Source of the DNA: an uncultured Lachnospiraceae bacterium
GTDB lineage: Bacteria; Bacillota; Clostridia; Lachnospirales; Lachnospiraceae
NCBI GenBank assembly: GCA_910578825.1
Contig: CAJTSB010000050.1
Location: 1 to 15,936 of the forward strand
Reading direction: 5' to 3'
Length of the DNA stretch: 15,936 bases
In this document: positions 1 to 6,456 of the stretch, piece after piece
How the letters are laid out: each line of letters opens with the position of its first letter
Position numbering within the stretch: the first letter of the stretch is position 1
Made by a program: the position numbers and the translations under genes
Notes under the pieces: generated by a model
Told to the model about the DNA's origin: nothing
Seen by the model: only the letters and a program-made list of their open reading frames with translations
Databases searched by the model: none

Positions 1-669
<669 letters not shown>

Positions 670-858
670 AGAGGACTTAGCGAGGGCGAGCAAAGCGAAG
701 GCGGAGCATAGTCCGAAGGTCGTTCCGAGGAACTTAATGAAAGCGAGCCGAAGGCGAAGGTTGAATTTAGTGAACGGAACTTCCGCTAAGTGGATTGGAG
801 AATGAGATGTACATCTGTGTGAATTTTTGAAGGTACAGTGTAATATAATATAGTATAT
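670..858 (+). other. 23S-tRNA spacer with long-range pairing, no 5S gene
   Basis: No 5S rRNA is recognisable in this spacer; the CCGAAC-containing loop expected of 5S is absent. The stretch is purine-rich, with repeated GCGAG/CGAAGGCG words at 681-704 and 743-760. Bases 675-682 (ACTTAGCG) are perfectly complementary to 784-791 (CGCTAAGT), and 722-727 (GTTCCG) to 775-780 (CGGAAC), so the spacer can close into one long arm, probably a pre-rRNA processing stem. A shorter competing pair is GGACT 673-677 with AGTCC 710-714. A TATAAT at 844-849, about 10 bases before the tRNA, could be a -10 element, but I see no good -35 partner, so the tRNA may depend on read-through from the rRNA operon. Confidence 0.55.
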
Positions 859-929
859 AGGGGAATCATACAGCGGCAGTATTGCGGTCTCCAAAACCGT
901 TCACGGGGGTTCGAATCCCTCTTCCCCTG
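859..929 (+). tRNA. tRNA-Trp (anticodon CCA)
   Basis: The sequence folds as a complete 71-nt cloverleaf. The acceptor stem is AGGGGAA 859-865 with TTCCCCT 922-928, and G929 is the discriminator base. The D arm is ATAC/GTAT around AGCGGCA. The anticodon stem is GCGGT/ACCGT with loop CTCCAAA, giving anticodon CCA, which reads UGG. The T arm is GGGGG/CCCTC around TTCGAAT. The variable region is only four bases (TCAC), slightly short. The 3' CCA is not encoded, as is common in Firmicutes tRNAs. It sits 190 bases after the 23S and is followed at once by a terminator, so it closes the rRNA operon. The anticodon is ordinary tryptophan, not an amber suppressor, which matters for the UAG-interrupted gene at 3354-6233. 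Confidence 0.95.
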
Positions 930-936
930 TTATAGC

Positions 937-978
937 AGTCCTGAAAGTCTTAACAGAGAAAGGTTTTCAGGGCTTTTT
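937..978 (+). terminator. Intrinsic terminator of the rRNA-tRNA operon
   Basis: A ten-base-pair stem is formed by 937-946 and 965-974 (core CCTGAAA 940-946 with TTTCAGG 965-971, one G-U pair). It runs directly into a T run ending at 978. It lies eight bases after tRNA-Trp, the right place to end that transcript. Confidence 0.85.
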
Positions 979-1303
979 CTGTTGTCACAACCGTATTTTT
1001 GAGGCTGATTTTTTGTGACAGGAAACTATAAATTATCTAATAAATCTTTGTGAAAAAAGTGTAAAAAATTCTGGAAAATAACAGGCGTGTGAGTTATAAT
1101 ATGACGGAGGAGTGAGTAGATATTTTACAGGACATGGCTACAGTTGGCAAACGGTAACGATTGCAGCCTGCATAACTGACTAGTGATACCGTTTACATAG
1201 ATAAATAATAAAGGTTGTTTGGCTTTGGCCATATGATTCAGGATAACTGCAAAGAGCAGATACTATAAAAAAATTTGAAAAATTATGTTAGGAGATGATT
1301 CGC
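979..1303 (+). promoter_or_regulatory. Gene-free region: promoter plus structured leader of the transporter gene
   Basis: No coding gene is supported here. A perfect -10 TATAAT (1095-1100) has a weak -35, TGGAAA (1072-1077, 4 of 6 consensus bases), at 17-bp spacing. Transcription would start near 1107 and leave about 195 bases of leader. That leader contains AAACGGTA 1149-1156 pairing perfectly with TACCGTTT 1187-1194. Inside this stem lies TGCAG/CTGCA (1162-1172). CAGTT 1141-1145 can pair with AACTG 1174-1178 inside the loop, which would make a pseudoknot-like contact. A further TGGC/GCCA hairpin lies near 1219-1231 and CTGC/GCAG near 1247-1259. Upstream of the promoter, TGTCACA 983-989 and TGTGACA 1014-1020 form an inverted repeat that could be an operator. 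I do not recognise a known riboswitch consensus. The promoter call is moderate; the regulatory role of the leader is inference. Confidence 0.4.
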
Positions 1304-2662
1304 TTGGCAGCGGCACAGATTTTAGCAGTAACAATATTTATTGTTATGTTTGTTTTGATTGTGTTAGATAAGATTGAAAGACATTTTGTTACTTTAGGAT
1401 GTGGAGTATTAACAATTGTAGGTGTATTCGGTATTATTATGAGGGACACTCATGCAATACTTGAGACGTTGAATTTACATAGTATGCTGAAATTAGGATT
1501 TTGGTATGCGTCTGGAAGTGAAGGAGAGAGCACGGCCGGAATTAACTGGGCGACTATAATCTTTATTGCAGGCATGATGATCATGGTGGAAGGTATGGCG
1601 AAAGCCGGATTTTTCCGTTGGCTTTGTATGTTGCTTGCAAAGTTGGTTAATTACAAACCGATTCCATTGTTTGTTGCATTTATGATTATGTCGGCAGGGC
1701 TTGCGATGTTTATCGACAGTATCACAGTAATCCTGTTTTTGGTTGCGGTGACGATAGAACTGGCAAAGTTGTTGAAGTTTAATCCGATACCGATGATTTT
1801 GTCAGAAATTTTCTGTGCGAATCTTGGAGGATCGGCTACGATGTGTGGAGACCCGCCAAACATCATTATTGGTACGTCTCTGGGATACTCATTTGGAGAC
1901 TTTATTATGAATACGGGTGTGATTGCCGCAATCAGTCTGGTTCTTGTGGTAATTTATTTTCTCCTGGTATTCCATAAGGATTTAAGGACAAAAGATGGTG
2001 AGACAATTGACATTTCGGCAATGCCAACACCCAGGGAAGCAATTTTAAATAAGCGTGAATTTGCTATCAGCAGCGTTATATTTGCCTGTGCGGTCATTAT
2101 GCTGGTGACACATGAATATACAGGATTGACCGTTGCGTTCATTGGAACATTTATTGCAGTTATCACGCTGATAACATCAGGGAAATTTGCACTGGAACTT
2201 TTGAAGAAAGTAGATTATAAGACGATTTTATTCTTTATCGGTCTCTTCATGGTAGTTGGAGGACTTGAACAGACAAACATATTGGAGATGATTGCTGCAT
2301 TTATTGGCAATGTAAGTGGAGATAACCTGTACATGATGGTTGCGATTATTCTCTGGATATCTGCAATTGCAAGTGCGCTTGTAGATAATATTCCATTTGC
2401 GGCAACCATGGTTCCGGTAATCAAGAGTCTTGCAGCGGCACAGGGCGTTGACCTTGCAACGCTAACCTGGGCGCTTTCCATGGGAACTGATATTGGTGGA
2501 AGCGCGACGCCGATAGGTGCGTCCGCAAACGTGGTGGGTACTTCCGTTGCAGCAAAGAACGGCTATGTGATAGGCTGGGGAAAATACTGTAAAGCGGCAG
2601 TTCCGGCAACGTTGTTAGTAATTACGGTATCTATGTTAATTATTTTTGTACGCTACTGTTAA
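1304..2662 (+). CDS. ArsB/NhaD-family ion transporter (SLC13-type permease)
   Basis: This is a polytopic inner-membrane permease of the ion transporter superfamily (CitMHS/ArsB/NhaD type), about 452 residues, the usual family length. Two inverted halves are visible. The first carries IFCANLGGSATMCGDPPNII (around residues 169-188), the hallmark GG[ST]AT..GDPPN loop. The second carries ALVDNIPFAA (around 358-367) and GTDIGGSATPIGASANVVG (394-412), the matching re-entrant motif. Hydrophobic segments run almost the whole length, with a short polar loop near residues 225-250. Members export arsenite or exchange Na+ for H+; the substrate cannot be told from sequence, and no arsR or arsC lies nearby, so cation/proton exchange is somewhat more likely. 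Start choice: AGGAG (1290-1294) touches the in-frame ATG at 1295, leaving no spacer, whereas TTG at 1304 has an ideal 9-base spacer, so TTG is preferred. ATG 1295 would add three residues. Confidence 0.88.
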   Translation: MAAAQILAVTIFIVMFVLIVLDKIERHFVTLGCGVLTIVGVFGIIMRDTHAILETLNLHSMLKLGFWYASGSEGESTAGINWATIIFIAGMMIMVEGMAKAGFFRWLCMLLAKLVNYKPIPLFVAFMIMSAGLAMFIDSITVILFLVAVTIELAKLLKFNPIPMILSEIFCANLGGSATMCGDPPNIIIGTSLGYSFGDFIMNTGVIAAISLVLVVIYFLLVFHKDLRTKDGETIDISAMPTPREAILNKREFAISSVIFACAVIMLVTHEYTGLTVAFIGTFIAVITLITSGKFALELLKKVDYKTILFFIGLFMVVGGLEQTNILEMIAAFIGNVSGDNLYMMVAIILWISAIASALVDNIPFAATMVPVIKSLAAAQGVDLATLTWALSMGTDIGGSATPIGASANVVGTSVAAKNGYVIGWGKYCKAAVPATLLVITVSMLIIFVRYC

Positions 2663-2669
2663 CCCGAAG

Positions 2670-2705
2670 TCCGGCAATTGAACCGTATTGGTGCAGGTTG
2701 CCGGA
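2670..2705 (+). promoter_or_regulatory. Intercistronic hairpin between transporter and kinase-like gene
   Basis: TCCGGCAA (2670-2677) pairs perfectly with TTGCCGGA (2698-2705) across a 20-base loop, starting eight bases after the transporter stop. Only TTT follows, then CACAAAC, so it lacks the T run of a good terminator. It is more likely an mRNA-stabilising or partly attenuating hairpin that lets the downstream genes be read at a different level. Confidence 0.45.
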
Positions 2706-2736
2706 TTTCACAAACATTTGGAAAAGGAGGAATAGT

Positions 2737-3342
2737 GTGAGCGAACAGTTAATTATTACGGTAAGCCGGGAATTCGGCAGTGCAGGACACGAGATTGCGG
2801 AGAAAATAGCAGAGGATTTGGGTATTAAATTCTATGACAGAAAAATGTTGGATGAAATTGCAAATCAGATGGATATAAATGTGGAAGTCCTGGAGAAATA
2901 TGACGAGAAACCGAGAAACCTTATGTTGTCGAGACGGGTGGGAAAATATTCCAACTCTATGGAAGAGATTCTTGCAGAAACACAGTTTGACTATATCAGG
3001 GAAAAAGCTGAGAATGGGGAATCTTTTGTGATTGTGGGACGTTGTTCGGAAACTGTGCTTCAGGATGTGGATGGAATGATTTCTGTTTTTATCAGCGGAG
3101 ATAGGGAGCACAAACTGGAGCGCGTAATGTCCAAATATAAACTGAGTGAATCGGAAGCCATCCGAAAGATGGAACGTCATGATTTTAAGAGAAAGCGCTA
3201 TCATAACAGACATTCTGAGCATAAATGGGGTGATTCGAGGTTTTATGATATCTGTCTCAACAGCAGTCCTCTCGGCGTTTCAGGTTCGGTGAAAGTTCTG
3301 GAGAATTACATTCAGGAACGCGAGAATCTGCGTAAAAAATAA
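2737..3342 (+). CDS. Cytidylate kinase-like family protein
   Basis: The 201-residue product belongs to the cytidylate-kinase-like P-loop family (cytidylate_kin2 type), which is widespread in clostridia and has no settled function. Family hallmarks are an N-terminal ITVSREFGSAGHEIAEKIAE (residues 7-26), FYDRKML (32-38), FVIVGRCSETVL (97-108), an arginine/lysine-rich lid around KMERHDFKRKRYH (144-156), and WGDSRFYDICLNSS (164-177). The P-loop region reads REFGSAGHE rather than the canonical GxxGxGK[ST]; this departure is usual in the family and means nucleotide kinase activity should not be assumed. The start is GTG at 2737, six bases after a strong AAGGAGG (2724-2730); a longer frame from TTG 2698 has no ribosome binding site and would begin inside the hairpin. 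It lies between an ion transporter and a secreted protein, probably in one transcript. It is not the housekeeping cmk, and I infer no specific substrate. Confidence 0.85.
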   Translation: MSEQLIITVSREFGSAGHEIAEKIAEDLGIKFYDRKMLDEIANQMDINVEVLEKYDEKPRNLMLSRRVGKYSNSMEEILAETQFDYIREKAENGESFVIVGRCSETVLQDVDGMISVFISGDREHKLERVMSKYKLSESEAIRKMERHDFKRKRYHNRHSEHKWGDSRFYDICLNSSPLGVSGSVKVLENYIQERENLRKK

Positions 3343-3353
3343 GGAGGGAGATT

Positions 3354-4151
3354 ATGCGGAAAAACTGGAGAAGAATTTTTAGTATTTTTCTGGCCATGGT
3401 GGTGATTTTTACCACAGTTGCTTTCGATTCGCCAAAAGCACAGGCAGAGGAAGCAGCTCCATGGACGAAGGTGTCCGCCGCAGACTGGATGGCGAATATT
3501 GACGGCAGTACGAAACTGTCCGCCATCAATATCCCGGGCACGCATGACAGCGCTACGCAGTATGTAGAAGGACTTGCCGTACTTGGAGATGGTTTTACCA
3601 AATGTCAGGATAAGAGCATTACAGAGCAATTGGAACTCGGCGTTCGCTATCTGGATATCCGTCTCGACGGAAGTTCGAAGGATGGAAACCTGTACTGTGT
3701 CCATAGTAAGTATAAGTGTTATGAGGATTCCGGGAAAAAGACGCAGTTAGAGTTGCAGAAGGTGCTGGCGGACTGCTATGCTTTCCTGGACGCGCATCCG
3801 ACGGAGACGATCATCATGCGCATGAAGGAGGACAATGGCAGTATCGGAGATAAGGCTTTGCAGACTTATATCCATGCGGATATCAATAAGAATCCGCAGT
3901 ATTGGTTTGTGACAAATGGAAGACCGAGCCTGGAGGAGACGCGCGGCAGGATTGTGCTGGCAAGGTATTACCAGCATGGCTATGCCGATGGCGTAGCAGA
4001 AGGGCAGGCGGGACTTAATTTCAGTAAATGGCCGGATCAGGGTGGTTCCTCCGCAAGTTCTCCCGCTTATGTTAAAGTAAAGAATACGGGTATTGGCAGC
4101 GCGTCCCTGTGGATTCAGGACTGGTATGGGCTTGCAGCGAACAGTAAATAG
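3354..4151 (+). CDS. Translatable N-terminal fragment of the PI-PLC-like protein
   Basis: If the amber codon is real and not suppressed, translation yields this 265-residue product: a signal peptide plus most, but not all, of the PI-PLC barrel. It keeps both catalytic histidines (H64, H117) and the R103/D101 pair. It stops after DWYGLAANSK, before the final barrel strand and helix (YGWIVMDFVTEEL) encoded downstream. A TIM-type barrel missing its last segments is unlikely to fold into an active enzyme, so this is read as a remnant of the gene described at 3354-6233 rather than an independent gene. Confidence 0.5.
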   Translation: MRKNWRRIFSIFLAMVVIFTTVAFDSPKAQAEEAAPWTKVSAADWMANIDGSTKLSAINIPGTHDSATQYVEGLAVLGDGFTKCQDKSITEQLELGVRYLDIRLDGSSKDGNLYCVHSKYKCYEDSGKKTQLELQKVLADCYAFLDAHPTETIIMRMKEDNGSIGDKALQTYIHADINKNPQYWFVTNGRPSLEETRGRIVLARYYQHGYADGVAEGQAGLNFSKWPDQGGSSASSPAYVKVKNTGIGSASLWIQDWYGLAANSK

Positions 4152-4157
4152 AATGCT

Positions 4158-6233
4158 GTGAAAGAGGGACTTGACTCTTCACCTAACGCAGAGAATCCAG
4201 ACTACACGTATTTCCTGAATTATCTTAGTTCTGCAGGAACGGTAGTTAAACCGTCTTTCATAGCAGATACGGTGAATGCCAATTTCTTAAAATATGCGAT
4301 GACATCTGGTAAGCACTATGGCTGGATTGTAATGGATTTCGTGACGGAAGAGCTGACAAGACACGTATTTGAGAGCAATGTATATTCCAATGAGGTTATG
4401 CTGGGTGGACTAAAGACAGCGATTAGCGATGCAAAAGCTGTCCGTAACAATGCGGCGAATGGGAAGTATAATATGCAGACATTGGATGCGGCAATTCAGA
4501 CGGCAGAAACTTTCATGGAGCATAACAGGCATAACAGTGCTCTTACCACAGAAGAAGTGGAGGGAGCGATACAGTCTTTACAGGCGGAAACAGGAAAGAG
4601 TTTTCCGCTAAAGACGATGGAAGAGCTTGAGAAAGATCTGCTGGGGCATTATCCACTGACAAGAGACAGCAAGGACGTGTCTGGAAAGGGAAATCACGGC
4701 ACGGTCAAGGGTGTTGCATTTTCAGAGAAAAACGGGGCGTCATTTTCCGGCGGCAATGCATTGAGCAGTTACATTTCCCTGCCGACAGCCATGTTTGACC
4801 GCAGTCAGGAACAGAATGGGATGACGGTTTCTTTCTGGGTGAAAGATAATCGTGGCAGCCATAGCAATGTATTCGGATTTGGCGCGAGTAAAGCATGTTC
4901 TTCCGGCAAACATTTCATTGTAAATACAAATGATAAGAATAAGAATAAAATTCTTGTCAACGCGTGTCCCAATGGATGGGCGGATGATACGAATAATATA
5001 ACCATAGATGCCCCGTCTGCCGGTACGTGGATGCACCTTACAATAGTGATGGAAGGGAAATTATTTACGTTATATAAAGACGGTGTAAAAGTCGGAAACA
5101 CCATAGAAGATTATTCTCTGGCGGAGATGGGCAAAAATGTGTTTGCCTACATTGGCAACGCTGTATATGCGCATAACCCATACGGCGGAGATAAAGATTT
5201 CCTGGGAAATGTCAAAGAGTTCCGCGTATATGGCTGCGCACTGGGGCAAACCCAGGTGGAGGCTGTCTGTCAGGGTGAGGGAGCTCCTGTTTTTACCGTG
5301 TCCTTTGATGCGGGGAATGGTAGTAATATCACGAATATTAACGTCGTAAGAGGCGCAAAGGTTCAGGCGATAAGTGAGCCGACCAGAGATGGCTATACAT
5401 TTGCCGGCTGGTTTGCAAAAGGTGCGAACAGTGTGTTTGACTTTGATACAGCAATTATGAAGGATACTGTGTTGACGGCAAAATGGAATAAGAAGGAAGA
5501 GCCTGGCAATCCCGGAGGAGATAATAATCCCGGAGGAGATGACAATCCAGGAAATGATAATCCTGGAGGAGATGACAATCCGGGAAATGATAATCCCGGA
5601 GGAGATGATAATCCGGGAGGAGATGATAATCCGGGAAATGACAATCCCGGAGGAGATAACAATTCTGGAGGAAATAATAACGGAAATAATGATGATTTAG
5701 GAAATCCGCTCAAAGAGGATGTGACACAGGTTACTATCTCAAATGCGGTTATAACGGTAGCGAAAGCCGTATATTCAGGTAAATCATTAGCGCCGAAGGT
5801 AACCGTTGTATACAAGGGAAAGGCGCTGACGGAGAAGAAAGATTATACTGTTAGTTACAGTAATAATAAGAACGTTGGCGTAGGAAATGCGAAGGTTCAG
5901 GGGATCGGTAATTTTACCGGTCAGAAATCCGTTTCTTTCCAGATTTGCCCGAAAAAGAATAAAATTTCCAAACTTAAGAATACGGCAGGGCGTAAAATTG
6001 TTGTGAAATATAAAAAAGCTGCCGGAGCAACCGGATATGAAATCAGATATGCCACCAATAAGAAGTTTAAGTCTGCAAAGAAGATCACTACCAAGAAGAC
6101 CACTTACACCCTGAAGAAATTAAAGAAAGGCAAAACATATTATGTGAAAGTCCGTTCTTATAGGAAGGTTGGCAAAGAAACGATGATTTACAGTGATTAC
6201 TGCAAACCGGTAAAAATAAAAGTGAAGAAATAG
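4158..6233 (+). pseudogene. C-terminal remnant: barrel end, lectin-like, InlB and fibronectin-like modules
   Basis: This 691-codon stretch continues the same frame after the amber codon. It could only be made independently from GTG 4158, which has no Shine-Dalgarno sequence and would give a protein with no signal peptide, so independent expression is doubtful. It begins inside the PI-PLC barrel (last strand at fragment residues 57-61), then FIVAR-like helices (78-146), a LamG-like domain (160-372), an InlB B-repeat (377-443), the low-complexity linker (449-512), an Ig-like module with DYTVSYSNNKNVGVGNAKV (562-580), and a fibronectin-like module ending in KIKVKK. The outer modules are of kinds that bind glycans or cell-wall material, so the intact protein was probably held at the cell surface. 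Confidence 0.5.
5508..5679 (+). repeat. Tandem low-complexity linker repeat (NPGGDD / NPGND units)
   Basis: Imperfect 15- and 18-base units encode alternating NPGGDD and NPGND blocks, about eleven in all, decaying into GGNNNGNND. The DNA repeats carry synonymous changes (AATCCC, AATCCA, AATCCT, AATCCG), so the array is not brand new, but its unit-length differences of three bases make it prone to in-frame slippage. In the protein it is a flexible acidic spacer between the InlB repeat and the C-terminal Ig/fibronectin-like modules. Confidence 0.9.
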
Positions 6234-6244
6234 TTTGTGTGGAG

Positions 6245-6280
6245 ACAGCCGCTTGCGCGTAAAGCAAGTGGCTGTTTACA
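6245..6280 (+). terminator. Terminator after the PI-PLC-like gene
   Basis: ACAGCCGCTTGC (6245-6256) pairs with GCAAGTGGCTGT (6264-6275), a 12-bp stem with one G-U pair and a 7-base loop, starting 12 bases after the stop codon. The tail is short (TTT ACAGATTTT), so termination may be leaky. The tail also serves as the -35 of the next promoter. Confidence 0.75.
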
Positions 6281-6303
6281 GATTTTGAAGAATATGCTAT
6301 GAT
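6275..6303 (+). promoter_or_regulatory. Sigma-A-type promoter for the small ORF / DUF512 / der gene run
   Basis: TTTACA (6275-6280, 5 of 6 consensus) and TATGAT (6298-6303, 5 of 6) are separated by exactly 17 bp, and the -10 is preceded by TGC (6295-6297), an extended -10. It is the best promoter match in the window. Its -35 overlaps the right arm of the terminator for the preceding gene. Transcription would begin near 6310, about 27 bases before the first small ORF. No other promoter of similar quality was seen before the topoisomerase genes, so this one may drive the whole run. Confidence 0.72.
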
Positions 6304-6336
6304 AAAGGCAAAAAAGAGAAGGAATGTGAGAGACGT

Positions 6337-6450
6337 ATGTTAGTATTTTTAATTGGCGGAGTTGTTTTAATTGCAGTAATTATCGCGGTTATCGCGTCTG
6401 TGGCGGGAGCAGTGGCAGGCGGAGTAGTAGACGAGGAAAGTGAAGAGTAA
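6337..6450 (+). CDS. 37-residue single-pass membrane peptide
   Basis: This short ORF reads ATG to TAA. The product has one hydrophobic helix (residues 2-31, LVFLIGGVVLIAVIIAVIAS then a Gly/Ala-rich VAGAVAGGVV) and an acidic tail DEESEE. Such a composition is unlikely from random sequence. A GAAGGAA (6318-6324) lies 12 bases before the ATG, rather far but usable; GAGAGA is closer. It begins just after the strong promoter at 6275-6303 and ends six bases before the next gene, in the same reading frame as that gene. The function is unknown to me. By topology it would sit in the membrane with a short acidic end on one face, possibly a partner of the DUF512 protein encoded next. It is too short for many gene finders. 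Confidence 0.6.
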   Translation: MLVFLIGGVVLIAVIIAVIASVAGAVAGGVVDEESEE

Positions 6451-6456
6451 GCAGGA

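Larger units (their letters stand above)
3354..6233 (+). pseudogene. Secreted PI-PLC-like multidomain surface protein, interrupted by an in-frame amber codon
   Basis: Read through one TAG (4149-4151, codon 266), this is a 959-residue secreted protein. In order: signal peptide (1-31, KNWRR then a hydrophobic core, AQA cleavage-like site); PI-PLC X-type barrel (about 35-345) with H64 and D65 in IPGTHDSAT, D101 and R103 in YLDIRLDG, H117 in CVHSKY, and the last barrel strand WIVMDF at 324-329; a helical FIVAR-like stretch (about 346-414); a LamG/concanavalin-like lectin fold (about 428-640); one InlB B-repeat (about 645-711, ending in TVLTAKW); an Asn-Pro-Gly-Asp linker (717-780); an Ig-like module (about 792-865); and a Lys-rich fibronectin-III-like end. 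Such proteins would cleave phosphatidylinositol or its glycans outside the cell. AAGGAGG (3341-3347) sits six bases before the ATG and overlaps the upstream stop. There is no frameshift: both sides are in the same frame and otherwise intact, so the lesion looks recent, or is a sequencing error. No LPXTG anchor is seen. Confidence 0.82.

Noticed and set aside
1134..1157. Seven-codon upstream ORF (ATG GCT ... CGG TAA) in the transporter leader
   Set aside because: The AGGA is almost touching the ATG and there is no run of regulatory codons, so a leader-peptide attenuator is not supported.
4149..4151. Amber codon as a genuine pyrrolysine site
   Set aside because: Pyrrolysine is typical of methylamine methyltransferases; no Pyl genes are visible here and the PI-PLC family has no known Pyl. 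A simple nonsense change fits better, though genome-wide evidence was not available.
5511..5660. Repeated GGAGGAGATG words as a series of internal translation starts
   Set aside because: They arise from codons for Gly-Gly-Asp; the ATGs lie two bases from the purine run and out of frame with any long product.
5393..5815. Antisense frame with PPGLSSPPGLS repeats
   Set aside because: It is the mirror of the NPGGDD linker repeat; no start signal on that strand.
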